A DNA stretch of 64,000 bases from Apus apus (taxonomy: Eukaryota; Chordata; Aves; Apodiformes; Apodidae), in NCBI RefSeq assembly GCF_020740795.1, contig NC_067282.1, forward strand, positions 166,524,274-166,588,273, given 5' to 3'. Position numbers and translations under genes: made by a program. Of this stretch, positions 43,848 through 58,267 are shown piece by piece; the first letter of the stretch is position 1, and every line of letters starts with the position of its first letter. The notes beneath the pieces are model-generated. The model was not told where the DNA came from. It worked only from the letters and a program-made list of their open reading frames with translations, and searched no databases.

Positions 43848-44812
43848 TGTTGTGGTTTGGGACCAACATGACAACAAAGGAACAGCCCCATGGCCGCTCA
43901 CTCAACTCCCCCCTTCACACACACTCTGGGATGAGGAGGACAAAGCTCATGGGTCGAGATGAAGGACAAGGAGGGTTCTTCACCAATTGAGGTCCCGGGC
44001 AAAACAGACTCAACTTGGGGAAAAAATAATACTTTAATTTCACACTAATCAAACACACACAGGACACAGACGACACACAGAGCAGGGCTTGCATATGTTA
44101 CCCCACTTCGTTCCCAGTTTCTCTCCCTCCTTCCCCCCAGCGGCACAGGGGGACAGGGGAGGGGGTTTAGAGTCAGTTCACAGGCTGGTGGTTCCTGCTG
44201 CTCCTTCCTCCTCAGGAAGAAGGATTCCTTACAGTCCTTTCCTGCTTCCCCACGGGGTCCTTCCCATGGGAGAGAGTCCTCCATGAACCTCTCCTTCATG
44301 AGTCCTTCCCACGAGGTCCGGAGCTGCTCCAGCCTGGGCTTCCCACAGAGTCACGGGCTGCTTTGGGAACAAACTCCCCTGGCGCCGGGGTCTTCCAAAG
44401 CTGCGCAATCAGAGTCCACTGGCAGCAAATCCTCTGACCACAACATCCAAGTCCACTGGCCAAGTTCAGCCCTCCTGGCGCCCTCAGGGAATGTTCCACC
44501 ATGTTCCTTCATGAGTGCAGGGGGACAGCTGCCATCTCGCCATGGGTTGCAGGGAAACTTCTGCTTGGGCACCTTCTTCCCCTTCTTCCTCACCACCCAC
44601 CAGCACTGCCTTTCTTCCCTAGCACCGCTCTTCTTCAAGTGCTTCTCTGCTCAGATGTTATCTCAGTTCTTTCGTCTTTTAATCACTGAGGCACATCTAT
44701 TGTCCCTCTAATGGCTCCTTGGCTGGGTTTGGAGCAGGGGGAGCTTCTTACCGGAGCCCCTCCTGGGGCCCTTCCCCCATTACCAAAAAACCCACCAAAC
44801 CAAACCAGAACA
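43848..44812 (-). mobile_element. Solo LTR, 965 bp, minus-strand orientation
   Basis: The + strand left end TGTTGTGGTTTGG and the right end CCAAACCAGAACA are inverted repeats matching at 12 of 13 positions, with the retroviral TG...CA termini. The flanks are AAGAC (43843-43847) and AAGAG (44813-44817), a 5 bp target duplication with one mismatch. The minus strand has ATTAAA (complement at 44033-44038) about 185 bp from its 3' end. The inner sequence with repeated ggtccttcccatggg, ctgctccagcctgggcttcc and similar units belongs to a widespread class of bird LTRs. It contains no coding genes. Confidence 0.85.
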
Positions 44813-47800
44813 AAGAGTCAAAAGTTTATGTTTATGCTAATAATAGGTCCAACTTAAACATCTAGACCAAAATAAGATTCTTGTCTGGGATCCTAATCCA
44901 CACGTTTTCAATTTCAATGCATCAGCCCTAATGTACACAGAAGCAATTTTGCTCAGATTTTGTCCCACTGGGCCAAAAGCAACCTTTTTTTTTTTCTTTT
45001 TTTTTTTTTGGGTATGAGAGATTATTTGGGTTGCTTGTGAGAGAGCTTTTTAATACCTAATTCACAGGATGCCATTTCTATAGCAATTCTTGTACTCTGA
45101 AAATGTAGAATATTAGATGTTTATTCACAGACTAGGATATATTAGTTTTGTATATAGTACATCAGGTTGTTGTGATGCTCTGACTTTGAACTTTAATTTC
45201 TACAGGTCCCTTGACAGAGCATCCTAACAGCAAGGAAAAGGACAGGGAGGTATGACCATATTAAAAAGCTGACTAATTATCCTGGAGATTATATGTAGAA
45301 AGTCAGAGAGAACTGAATCATGTGCCATTAGCAACTGAACCCCCAATTTTCTTTTTTAGAAAAAATAAATGTGATGGATATTGCTGCTCATAAAATAAGC
45401 AACAGATTTTGGTTAAAATCCAACTGCTGCTGCAAAGGAGATTGATTGAAGAACCACAGCCACACCATTGTGTGGGTGACATTACATGTCAAAGCATTTA
45501 ATGGAATGGGAAGGAGAGGAGGGGGTTTTTTGGCTTTGCTTTGCCCGGGAGGGACAGTCTAGTCCCATGCCCTGGGCTGCATGTGCTGGAAACCTGCCTT
45601 GCCTTAGTGCCTGCTGAAATGAGTCACATCCAGTGATTTGTTCTAATACATAAAAATCAAATTGCAGAGTACAGATGAAAAAGATCTGTACAATACAGAT
45701 CATACAGCCCTGGAGCCTAAATTCCCCTGTGTGTTTGGTGAAAGGGAGACCTCTTTTAGGTTTTACATTTTGGGAATTTATTTCCCAAATTCAAGGTACT
45801 TCACAGAACGTGGGCTCCCACAGGATGGAGGTTTGAAGGATTCACGTTTATGAGGCAAGGGACAGTCGGGAAGGGCCAATTCTGAACTCAGTGGAGCTGA
45901 TTAAATGCTCACATTGACTCAACAAATTTGAATTCAGATAGTGATGTGAAACAGGAAGAGGAGTCAAGGACTGGACTGAGGAGGGCTATTTGCAGTTTTT
46001 CTGATTTCATTGAGAACACCGTGCTTGTTCAGTGAGCCAGGGATATCTGCTGTCTGCAAGGCAATGACTCCCAGTTCTGCTGAACTGCCAAAGTTGCAGA
46101 AGCCAGAACTGGCTGCCTTCCAGAGGTGAGCTACCAGCTCTGCCTGTGATGTGGCAGCCTCCTGTGCCACGGCTGGCAGTCTCTCTTTGACTACTGTGTA
46201 TAGCTCTATAAAACCCTCTAAAGAAGATAATTTTTTAAAAAGAAACAATACTTCATAGTAGTAATGAGAACAGATGTTGACCTGAGATGCCATGTCTACT
46301 TCAGGTATCCTGGATGCTCTTGAGTGCCTTATGCAAAAGCAGTTTAGGCACATTTATACCAAATGTACCCAGCTCCCCTCTATCTCTTGTTTACCCCAGA
46401 TGAAGGGAAGCCTCTTTCTTTTCTCTTTTGCTAGAGGTTCTTTTTCCTATCCCAGACACAGCACCATAACATAAAGGTTGTGTGCTCTCCACATGTAGTT
46501 GGTCTGCTTGAAATGTCACCATGTCATGATGGAGGAACCAGGAGTCCTGAGAGGCTTTGCAGGCATTTACTCAGGAGGTGTCAACCAACAGGAAAGGGTC
46601 TGGAGAGCCCCTTGGGCTGAACTAGTAGTCCTGCTGTTACCTTCTGGTGCCCTTCTTCCTGTCCCCTTCCTTCTCTGTTGTTAATATAGTTTTGTAAACT
46701 GCCAGCAGCTCTCACTGAAGCATCTGGTCTCCTCCAGGCTGCCTTCTGCTCCTGGTTCCTTCAGTTCTTTATGGTTGAGAGGAAAACTAGCTCCGAGGTA
46801 TGGAATAACATGGTATTTTTGGTGATGGACAGGGTTTGGATTTTCCATTTTTAAAATTTCTGTTTGTCTCCAAATTTTAGGTGTTTGGGTGTATGTACCC
46901 TCTGAATTTGTCTTAGGCCAGCTGGGTCAGAGGAAGCCATGAGCTCTCCCTCTTTCTCATTGCAATTATGCAGTAATCTAGATTTTGGATGTAAGAGGCT
47001 GACTGCAGGGCTCAGTCTTTCATAGCAGTCTTGGCAGGCTGTCTTTCAGTTCACATTAGCTCCCTGCAAGACAGACTCGTACAGCCCTGTCTACAGCTAA
47101 TACCGTTGATGGGATGGAGTAGGAGGGAGAAGAGCACATCATACAGTCAGAAACCTGCCTAACACTCCCTACAAAATACAAGCCAAGAAGGGCTCATCTT
47201 CCTGCTGATTGCATAGCAGGCAATTGCACATGAAAGCATACCATTAAAATTAATACCCATGTATAATTAAGTTGTGTTCCCCACTGGCTTTATCCACTTT
47301 TCTGCTTGGTTTGTGTACAGCATTTATTTAGTGTTTTTTATTAAATGGTGGTCTGGGTGCAGTTGGCCATCACAGGCAACTGCAAAGGAGAAAGTTCCTT
47401 CCATAGGAAGGCCACAGATTTAAAATAATGACTCTCCTGGAAGAGGCAGTAGTTGATGCTGAAACATTTCAACTCTCTTTGTTTGTTAGTGTTTCAAAAG
47501 TTGGCAGCTCTTTAAATTGATGCTGGGCTCTCTAACTTCATCAAGCTTTTTATTTTTTTTTAAACTATGTAATCCATCAGACTAGCAAAGTACCTTTGGA
47601 AAGAAGAGCATTGTGGTATGAATTTCATCTAGAAGTTACAGAGAAAAACACAGCCTATATGTGAATTGGTTTACTTTGCTGTCTTTTGCAGATATAAGGA
47701 GCTTAGAAGAGCTCAATAATGATTTCAATTACTCGGGTGTAAATCCAGAAAATGATAGTGGAGTTGGTCCAGATTTACATAAGTATAAATGAGATTTTAA

Positions 47801-50800
47801 GAAATGTCTGCATAGTTTCCTTTCAGGCTTTAGATCTAATTATCTTAATTAGCCTCTCAATTCAAGGGTCTAATTTCCACCATGATTAATGAATTACACT
47901 TATGCTTGGTGATGGAATTGTCTTCCTAATTTTTTTTAGGGAATATTCTAAAGACTTCTGATGAGTTCTCCAGCTTTGTTGTTCCAAGTATAAAGACTAA
48001 ATATAGTATGTGTTCCCCAGAAAATGTGAGTGACAGGGATTAGCAATTTGTGAATGATGTGGCCCATTTACAGTCCTGCCAGCACAGATTCACTGTGGCA
48101 TGAAGAACATCAAACAAAACAACTCAGCTGACTTTCATGCATTTAAAACAATGAGGAATTAAGGCTTAATCCAGACTAAAAATGCAAATGTTCCCTGGGT
48201 TTATTTAATGCTCATGAAAATATGGAATAATAGCTAGGAAATAAGCTGAAAACTGAATTTTTAAAGGCTGAAAAATAGTGAATAAAAGTCCCAAAGTATT
48301 TAAAGTTGTGGCTGCAAATGAAGTTGTGTGCTGTGAGAAGACTGTCATTTGCACAAAGAAATCTTTTAGAAAGTCCTCCCCAGACTCATGGCTTGTATTT
48401 CATTGTCAGTGTTTTAAATCCCTGCCAGCCCATTTCAAGAGGTGGTACGTTGCCACTATGAGCAGCCCCTCTATTCTATGGTACTTATTAGCAGTTGACC
48501 ATTTTCACACGGTTTTCTTTTAAAATAGATCTCAGTGCTGGGTCAGAGGGTCCCCAGCTCCCCATGACTCATTTAGAAAGGGATGCCCTTGCATCTTAAG
48601 CTTGATGTCCCAGATGGGAGTGGAAAGAAGAGCAGAGCAGTATTCCTAAGCAAGGCAACTGTCCCCACGCATTATTGATGGAGGAAGGTGGACTCGTGCA
48701 GCAGCTGCTGGAGGGGCTCCAGACCATCAAGGTGACAGTGGTGGCTCTGAACAAGGATGGCAGAGCATGCTCCAGGCCCCGTGGAGGGACCTGGCCTGAT
48801 CTGACCCCACACAGACGCTACCAGCACTGAATTCACACAGCACTGAATTGCTGCAACTGTCTTCAAGCCTTGCTATCTGTATAGCACTCCTGCAGTGCCA
48901 GCAAAGGAGCAGCAAGCTTCAAACGTCCTGAAATAATCAGGTAAGCTACTGGACTGGATAAGCTTTAAATGATTGGCATACCTCCAGCTGTTGATCTGCA
49001 TACTGCAAGCCTGGTTTTGCTGTGTTGTCATAAAGTAATGCAGTAGCTTGAGCAGGAATTACTGTCCTTCCCAACAGAGGTAATCTGAATTATCCAACAA
49101 AAGCACTCCTACTCACCCTCTTAAAATATTCCATATTGTATCCTCAGAACTGGCCCTTTCCCTAATTACTGCCTTGTTTTGTTCTCCTCATACAGCTGCC
49201 TAGAGCACAACCTGCTATTTAAGCCTGCCTCCGTGTGTGACTTCAACCCAGTCTTTTTCTAATGTCATGCTTCTTGAAAAGGTGAAGTTGCTCCAGCTGC
49301 ACCTCTATTAGCTGTGAGTAGGAGAAAGCATTTGTTTCCTGGTTTCTGCTCCCTTATAGAAACAACCCAGCTCCTTCTTGCAGCGGATTTGCAACTGTGC
49401 CTTTGAGCTTCATTGTGTACCCCTGCTTTGCTTCAGGTATGAATCAAACAGAGCAGGCATTTGGTGCCTGCTATACTACAAAACATAGGATATTATCCAT
49501 AAGTGTTGCACACTATTTTGGGGCAGTTCAGTAAAACGTGCACCTGGCTGCTGTGCTCTGAGGGAGCCAGAGCCCTAGAAATGAACTGTTACTCAACAGC
49601 AGGGTATAAACTAGACCTTTCTTTACTCAGCTGAAGCATATAAAGCAACTTATGGCTTGAAATACTTCTTTCTCCGGCTCTTCACCGCAAGAAGTGATGC
49701 ATTCCTAACGGCTGTTAGAGATCCAAACCACAAACTTATTAAAATATATTTGCCTTGCTTATTGTAGCATTTTAATTCACTAGCTCCTGTCATGCTAATA
49801 CAAATTTAAAAGGCACTCTTTTCCAGTATGTGGTTTTGTTCTTGGTGTTTCCAGTGCAGCAGCTTTATCTTTTGAAAAGCTCAAAGCTATCTTTTTTGCA
49901 TATATTTTTTTTAACCTATTAGGGAAAAGTCTTTACATCTCTTGTACTGGAATATGCTAAGAATCCCTTGTGTGTATATCCTGGCATAGGATGAAACCTT
50001 GCCTGGGCTTGGCTGCCTTTAGGAGCTGGGCCTGTGGGAGTAGTTAGGCTGATAACCCAGTCACTGGTCCCTGGTGGCACAACTGACTCTGGCCGAACTC
50101 TGACCCCAGTTTCTCCTGTGTTTCACCTGTGAGGGCTGATGAGAAAGCAGCTGGAATGACAGGATTTCCATTTGTCGCTGTGCTGCAGTAACCCTTGGCA
50201 TTAGAAAAGCACAGATAGGATTGCTGCTGAAATCTCCAGCCTTTCCTCCTGCTAAACCCTGGATTAAGCAGCAGGAGCCTCCTCTGCTATGTGTGAGTGG
50301 TGTAATAAATGCAAAGTAGATTCCAACTCTATTTTGTGACGACCAATGGCAGAAGCCTCACTGTGCCTCATCTTCCCACCGGGTTTTCTGTCTCCCCCTG
50401 CCCAGTCCAGAGCTGGATCCCACCCCTGCCTGACCCCACAAGCCAGCCACAGGAGTCCTCTTAGCCTCCACTCAGTGGGTCTGAAACAAAACCTCACTGG
50501 TCTTAACACATTGCTACCCAAAGCCTTGCAATTAGGAGGTCAGCTTCTGCTGCACTACAGAAATGATGTTCTTCCAGCCTTGAGCCCCACCTGCCATTTG
50601 CCTCCTGTTTTCCTTTGGAGATAGAAGGGCTACAGTAGTGGCAAGAAGAGGACAGTTTCTAGTAATTTTCCTTAACAGAGTTGTGTCTTCTGTGTCCCAC
50701 CTCAATGTGAGAAGGCACAAACAATCAGAGAATTCCTGTGTCTTTGAGAACCCCTGTAGACAGAGTGAAGGCTGCCTGTCCAGCCTGTTCATTTCATTTG

Positions 50801-53800
50801 GAAATGGGAAACAAACATAAATCCTCAAGGGAGAGAGGCAGGAGGGGCCAAAGGGGAAACTTGGGATCACTCCCTCCCATGAGAGGCTCCCCCAAGAGCT
50901 GGTTAGCTGCAGGCAAGTCTCCAGTGGTGGCTGGTGCTGCTCTTGTGTGCTGCACCTAATGACGTATGGATCCAGAGGGGATGTTGGGTGCTCAGATAAT
51001 TGCAAAGTTGCTGGGAAAAGCTTCACATCAGGGGATATAACCTTAGGGTTAGATCCAGAGGGACTGATGATAAAATAGCTGGAGGTAGGCTAAGTTTTCT
51101 ATATGCTTGTCATGTACTGAAGGCTCTTAATTTATTGAGTTGAGGGTCAATGCCCCTTGTTATTCCCTTCTCGTGCTGGAGTCCCTGTTCATCCTGGTCA
51201 TCAGTGTCTTCTGAGTCTCTCTAATATGGCTCTGTAACCCAGCACACAGTAGCTGCATTTGTTTTTTTTTTTTTGACAGGAATTAAACTATTTTTTAAAA
51301 ATCAAAATTAATTATTTGTTATAGGCTTTTTGTCTATCCCTGTTAGCTGTCCTGAACAGGTATTTTCAGCCACTTGTTCTGTTCCCTAGGTTTTAATGAA
51401 AGATATCTGTAGAGCCATGTTTTCACTATGTCTAAAGAAGGGTTTGCCCTTTTTTCAGTATTTTTTATTGCCTTTCTTGCCCTTATCCTGGGTTTTCGAA
51501 TAAAAATCAAAATTATTGGGTTTTGCCCCCTTGAGATAACGTTTATAGTGCAATGGGGGGCTGAGTAAGGACCCAGTTCCTCTGGTTTATGTTGACCCAA
51601 GTGGCAGGTCACTTTCTGTGTGTCTCATCCAGAGCCACTAGGGATTTTATAGACGTCATACCACTTCCTCTCTCATTTCTCATTTCCAAGCAGAAGTGTC
51701 AAGTCTTTCTCATACAAAGCCTTTTTATGCCTCTATGTTCATCCACCTCACCTTTTTCTCTATCATTTCTATCCCTGCTATACATGTACATATATACATT
51801 TAAAATAACTGGCCCGAACACTGCATGATACCTAAGGCATGCACTTGCCCAGGCTTTTTACAGTCACAGAATGGTACTCCTCCTCCCCCTTGCCCCTAAC
51901 ATTGCTTCCATTGTGATGGTCACTTACCTCTGAGTTGTCACTTTGTGATTTCGAGTGCCTTTGAGGTCTCAGACCTGAGTGCCCACAGCTGGCCCAGTGC
52001 CAGCACCATGGACGGACAGTGACGCACATGCCTGGGTGGTGGTGGGACTGGTGCTGTGCATGCAGGGCTTAACTTCATCACTCCTTCACTACCCAGCATC
52101 TTGACACCATGGGGCTGTGATCTGCAGCTTTCCCTGGACAGCAGCGTCAGAGTAGGTGGTCCTCACTGTCCCTGAGCGAGCCCTTTGTCAGGACCTACTC
52201 TGTGTTGTGCCCTCAAAGGTTGGGCACTGGCTGCTGAGGGCAGGCACCAATGAGTGGCAGGGGAATGTAAAGGAGGCAGCATCTGTGATTGTCCAGCTGC
52301 ACTGGTAGGCAGTCCTGGTGCTTGGGTGTTTTATCACCTTCCAGAGAGGCAGGAGCAAAAATGTCACTTATGGTCCCTTGTTCTTGTGCTGTCCAGGAGG
52401 AGTACAGGTCAGATGAGGTTGTGACATGATGGCAAAGTCCCCCTGGCCCATATGGGAGAGGGGAACATGCAATCTGAGAAGGACCCAACTAGTGCTGCTG
52501 GGTCCAGCTCTTCTCTTGTATCTTGCAATCATTACAGTGCTGTGGAAAAGCTGCTGTCTGGTGGTGAGCGGTGCTGCTGTTACACTCTGCAAGCATAACT
52601 ATGCAGCCTGGCTGACAGGGTGGGCTGTGCAGGGGGGAGTGCTGCTCCTTCAGGCCCTGAGCTGCAGTGGCTGCCTCTGTGCCTGAAGAACACTGTGTCT
52701 GTGCTCGCAGCCTGGCTGCTTCCTACCTAACCCTCCAAGTCCATGGAGTAAAACCACCCCAGCTAAAACAACAAACCAAGACTAGCTCAGTGACAAGAAT
52801 TTGTCATCACTATAATACCAAGCTAGCAGGCAACTTTTTGCAGTGCAAGTTGTTTTGCAGAATAGCCAATGTTTGCTTGCAGAGCCAGTAACCTGAGTGC
52901 TGAGCTGAGCTGATATGGTGCCTGTCCTCCCCACCTCTACACCTCTGGACCGATCATTTTGCGGGGACTATTACACCTTGTACAAAGCTCTCATTCAAGA
53001 GGACTGTATTCTCCCCAGCCTGCTGCCCCTTCAACCCAGCCCTCTCTGAGCATTTTTGGGACACCTTGACTCCTGCTAAATACTGCCACTTAAAGTGTTT
53101 CAAGAAGGCTCTGCTGGAAAGGTCTGGGTTGCCCTTGGCTCTGTCAGCAGCCCCTGGCATAAGGGAGATGCTTCTGCAGCTTGGGTTTATCACCTGGCAT
53201 TGAATTGCGCCTTGAGAGATCCCCCTCCTACCCCAACCCAGGGAGGTTATGAATTTCTCCTAGCTGCTTGTTCAATGCTTGGTAGTAGGTGGGATGAATT
53301 CAGGCTCTTCCTGAGTGCCAGAGAGAGAAGTGTCTCATCCTTTCTGGCACACGGCCAGGCACTGGATTCTTCCAGAGGAAAATAAATCTTCAGAGCTAAT
53401 TAATAGCTCCCTTACACTAGCACAAATCTACAGAAGTCATTAGAGCAAAGTAGCAAATTGAAAGGACAGTCACTCTTCTTGTTCTGAGGAGGATAAAGTC
53501 TCCAGAGAATTTTTATCTTAATTTTTATTCTTTCCCTTTTGGTTTTAATTTAATTCTTTTCTCAACAAATAAAGACTTCCAAATAAAATTTAGCCTGCAT
53601 GAATGAATTGCTGTCATGCTTTTTCTCCCTCGCCTTTAACAACTGTTATAGGATGAACAATGTTGCCCATGTTGAATAAATAGAAAATAGCAAAGAAAAT
53701 TAAGCTGAGATGACTATAAGACAGAGGCAGGAATCACAAGCTATCAACTGTGTGTGGCCTGCAAGCAAAAATCTCCCAGAAAAGTCAGAACAAGCTTTAT

Positions 53801-56800
53801 TATTTCCATGGAGGAAGAAGGCTTACCAGCTAAAAAAAAAAAAAAAAAAATTACTTGCAATATCTTAAATTAGATAAGAGGAGAAAATTCATATCCATTT
53901 TCCTGTTGGCACATCTTCTGCAGAGGAATCACGCAAAGCTGAGCATAAAGGCAAACTCGGGACAACTCGGAGCCTATTACTTAACTAACTCCTGTGTGAG
54001 CAATTGGCATCAGGCTGACAAGAGGTCGGCTATGAGAGGGGAATAGTGGGCTGACTGGCTTAAATCTGGGCTTTTGGGGGTTTTCTGAGGGGGAGCCTGA
54101 GGGGAAAGGGATGCTCATTTTTTTTTCATCTGGGCTGCTTATGCTTTTTTCCTCTTTTCCTCTTTTCTGCCTTGTGCACCTGCAGCTCTTTTCCTCTCTC
54201 CCTCTCTCCTTACCTTCCCTGTCCCTGGGGTGACAAGCAGATGTTATGCTCACTCAGTCCATCTGCTGCAACCAGGTTTTTATCCTGTGAAATTGAATCC
54301 AGCAAAAAGTTCTAGGAGAGCTGACCACGGAGGAGAGTGTGCACTGAAACCAGGTGGGGATGGCCACTGTGGCAGAGCTGCTCCAGCAGGACGCCACTCC
54401 CAAAAAATCCTCTCCTGAATTGCTTCTGTCTCTACCTTGTAGCACTTTGATTGGGTTACCAAAGACTTTGATCAGTCACAGCCTGCCTGCTGACAGGTTT
54501 TGGATCTACTAAGCCCACGGCAGGTGTATGTGGTGGAGGCAGTGCTTACCCTTGCAGCTGCAAGGGGATGTCATGTCCAAGGTGGAGAGTGTGGGCTGGA
54601 TGCAGCCAGTGGCCAAGCTCTTAGGCCAGGCCGCCTGCTCACTGGTTTCTCCTCCTGGGGCATTTCCAAACTCTGCATGGTCCAAAACAGCTTTTGGCCT
54701 CAGTGGAGGGATGCAGAGCTCCAGCGGTGGCCTCCTCCAGCCTGCCTGCACCTCTCACACCAGGTCTCCAGAGACAGGCTGCTGCAGGTGCTGGGAAACC
54801 CATGCCAGTTGTATTTAAATAAATCTCCTCTGCACCTGGGAAGGTTAACTGCAAAGGACTTCTTGCATTGGAGCCTTGTGCAGCAAACCCCTTTGTTACC
54901 CTGTTCTTTGTGCATGGCTACAGACCTACCATACACTGTGCTCCCATCCATTTTAATATCTATACCCATCTGCAGGTAATAAAAGCATCCATCACTTGAG
55001 ACAACTGCTGAAGAAGCTGCAGATGTGTGAATTCACTGAACTGTGATCTTGTGGTTTTATTTCAATGTGCTATGCAGATTTGCTTTCCCATTTGTAAATT
55101 AGGGCCACAGTGACGGCACAAGCATTAGTCCTCTGGCAGAAATTGCAGTATGGCTAATGGACACCTGATCCATGGATGATCCTGGTTTGTTTACCTCCCC
55201 TAGCACTGACCTGGTGGTTGGTGTGCGCCAGGTAAGCTCTAGGAGACCTCTGTCCCCCTGGTCCTTCCTGCACGGGTGCCTGCAGCAAGGCCCTCACGTG
55301 TCTTGTCGCACAGCTGAATTCTGCCTTCAGCTCATGGGTGTCTTCCTGAAGGGGAAGAAGAGGAGTGAAACTTGCTCTTTCTGCTGTGTCACCTCAGCTT
55401 AGCTGAAGAGTTTGGCTGCCAGAGGGAGCAGTGGGCCTGGCAGAGGGGCAGGAGACGCTGCGCTCGGGCAGGCAGCCAGCCGCCCGCAGCTGCCAGCTCG
55501 GGCTTACTCATGGGCAGCGCGGTCATCCCAGGACATCCCAGCGACTCCCAGGCAGCTCGAGTACGGATTTGCTCTCTCCATTTGACCAGGCGCTGCTAAA
55601 TCAGCCACAGGACTCGCACACTTTTGCCACCAGGCACAATGAGCATGTCACCTGCTGTCCCTGGGGATGCTGCACCCAGACTCAGACCTGTTTGCCCAAA
55701 GCAGAGGGAGATGGGCCTGGTGTCAGCCTGTTCACAGGCAGCTGCCCCTGGGGCCCTTCCTCCCTGCCTGCTGTGCCCAGAGGATGGCAGGTCAGGGCCC
55801 TGTGCTGCAGCTCTCCCTGCTCCGTGCCCTCAGTCTCGATGAACAGTTACCCCTTCTGCACAGGGTCAGGGTTTGGGAGAAAAGTGGTAGCTGGTGGCAG
55901 AGGTGGGGCTGCAAAGGTGGGAAAAGTCACCACAAAAAAACATTCAGCATGGGCCACACAGGCACTGTGGAGACCTCTGCTAGGCTAACGACTCATTTCA
56001 GATAGAAACCAACCACGAGGAGTGCCATGGTGTTGAAAGGAGAACTGTTCAGAGGTTTGAATACTGTTAATATCTCACTTCCCATTGCCAGTCAGCTGGG
56101 GGCTAGAAATGAACAGTGGAAAAGTGATTTGGGAGGTAAGGTCTGCTGTGTGGGAAGTTTTCCTCTTGCATCCTCTTCAGATGAGGACACACAAGTGATC
56201 AAAGGAGGCATGGCTCACACAGGCTCCTTAATGCCCTTCTTGCTTTGTTAGCACAGGATATCACTGCACCATTTTGGTTGCGAAGACCCTGCACAGACCC
56301 AGCATTGCTGGCTCCAGCTTGGATAGCTGTTCACCAGCAACCTTGACTCTAATCAAGACAACCTTCAACTGGCCCTCAAGGAACTGCCCAATGAATATGG
56401 ATGGAATACCCAAATGGAGGTACTCAGCAGCTCCTCATTTGCCTGAGAGGCTGGTCCAGGAGAAGTAACACCAAACCTCTGTCTGCCTCTTGTGCTGTTG
56501 AAGTGTGTCTGTGCTTTTCATACGGAAAGCTGGGCTCATGGTCCTGGCTTCAGAGACTGCATAAACAAGCATCATAGCTGAGCAAAAGCAGTAGCTTACC
56601 CAGCTGCCCTGAGCCCCATATTTTTGCCTTGCTTTGTCCAGATGCCCTACCAATGGTGTTTGCCCTTGCCAATTTTTCTTCATTTATTTCTCTCACTGAT
56701 TTCTGGACGATTATTCTTGTGCCATTGGTGTTGGCCAACTGCTTTGTAGTCACCTTGAGCACCATCACTATTTTCTTGTAAAGAAGAGCCCAAAGGACTT

Positions 56801-58267
56801 CAGTTTCCTTGCAGACCCAACAATAGCAGCTGAAAGCAGCTGCCCAGGTTGTTGGTGCTTTGCAAGGGCTCAGCTGCCCAGATGTGTGTTTCCTCCAGAA
56901 CTTGAAAACAGGAATGTTGCACTGGACTTGTTCTATCTTTTGGGTCTTCTGGAGGAATATGGATCTTCTACCTCAGCTGGTTTATTTTTTGACATTGCAG
57001 GCTGTTCTGTTCTCTGATGGTGTTCATTCAGCATCAGACCCTAAGGGAGTGTCTGCCCTGGTGTTGGGTGTGTGACACCAAGCTTTCATGCTGCTGCTGC
57101 TGTCTGTGCATGTGTCCTTGACCAGTCTGAGTCCTTACCATCAGGGTGAGCAACCACCTCCTCCAGCATGCAGCGTCCTGACCGAGAGCAGCAGCTCCAG
57201 GGGCTTGTGGTGGTGCAGCTGGCATGGCTTGCATCTGCCTGCCTGGGGCTAGAGGGGCTTCAGGTCCACCCCAGGCACTATGTAACACCACCTGCAGCAA
57301 GGGGCAATGGCCAAAGGTGCAGAAACTGGCTGTCATGCTCTCAGAGAGGGTGAGTCACCCACAGTCATCCTCATTTTAGCCGTCTGAAGTTCAGCCCAGA
57401 CTGTGGCTCCTAAAAATAAGTGTATCTGGAGGACAGGCTCCTTGGGGGCATATCCTAGCTGGGATCAGAGTTAACTGAGGCAGCCACATGCCCTGACTGA
57501 CTGCTCAAGTGCTGGTGGTTTTTAGTGCTGCTCTCAGGACCACTGGAGCAGAGTCATCCTGCAGTATAGATTACCTGGCACGTGCCAGCCCTGCGGATAT
57601 GGCCTCCATTAAGAAGGGAGGAAAGCAGGCTAAGTCACGTCTGCCACCAGCAGTGATCCCTGCCAGATCCGCCTCTCCCAAGCAGATGAGCTACTGCTAT
57701 CTGATCCAGTGTGAGACAAGAAAAACCCAAGCAAACAAGCCCCCCCGGAGACTCTAATCCACCTCCAAAAATATCCCCTGGCCACAAGAGGACAGGCTCA
57801 GGGGGTTGTTGGCTGCCTGCTTTGCTTTGGCATGTGAAAAGGAAAAAGCACAAACTTGAAGCAAGGCTGGGGAGGATGTGGGGTGTTTTGGAACTACCTC
57901 CCAGGCAAGGCACAAGGGTGAACAGTCCTGAGGTGAAAGCAGAGCCTTGCCCCAGCATTTTGGTTTCACTGCAGGGTGCTTTGCCAAGGCCACCTGATGT
58001 CCCTGCCAGCACTTGTCCCCGTCCTCAGCACACATCTTCAGGATTACTTATGCTGGCTTTTCCCTTTTAGGTGCAAAAAAAAAAGATAAATCCATCTCTT
58101 TCTGCCTAGCAGACCTCTGCAGTTCCCTCACATTTACTGGGATTTGGGTCTGAGGCAGATAACATGTATTAATAGGAATAACCAAATGGGTTTCCAGAGC
58201 TCAGCCTGCTTGGGAAGCTGCCATTTGCATAAATTTGGTGAAATACTGAGTCAGAGCCCCAACACTG
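44813..58267. other. Intergenic region without recognised genes
   Basis: About 13.4 kb. There is T-rich sequence at about 44983-45010 and a run of 19 A at 53832-53850. Composition is mixed; 54500-57400 is moderately GC-rich with many overlapping short frames and no protein similarity that I recognise. A low-divergence-looking AT-rich patch with several TAATTA-type motifs lies at 47690-47960. Confidence 0.65.
53832..53850. repeat. Run of 19 A
   Basis: Uninterrupted A run. No upstream gene-like sequence was seen that would make it the tail of a processed copy. Confidence 0.9.

Noticed and set aside
50532..51026. 164-codon minus-strand frame
   Set aside because: No similarity or domain recognised, no promoter or poly(A) context, and it overlaps frames on the other strand.
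53832..53850. Poly(A) run as the tail of a processed pseudogene
   Set aside because: No gene-like sequence directly upstream, and no flanking duplication seen.
54500..57400. Many overlapping frames of 60-185 codons on both strands
   Set aside because: Moderately GC-rich intergenic DNA. The frames overlap each other and have neither splice-consistent structure nor recognisable domains.
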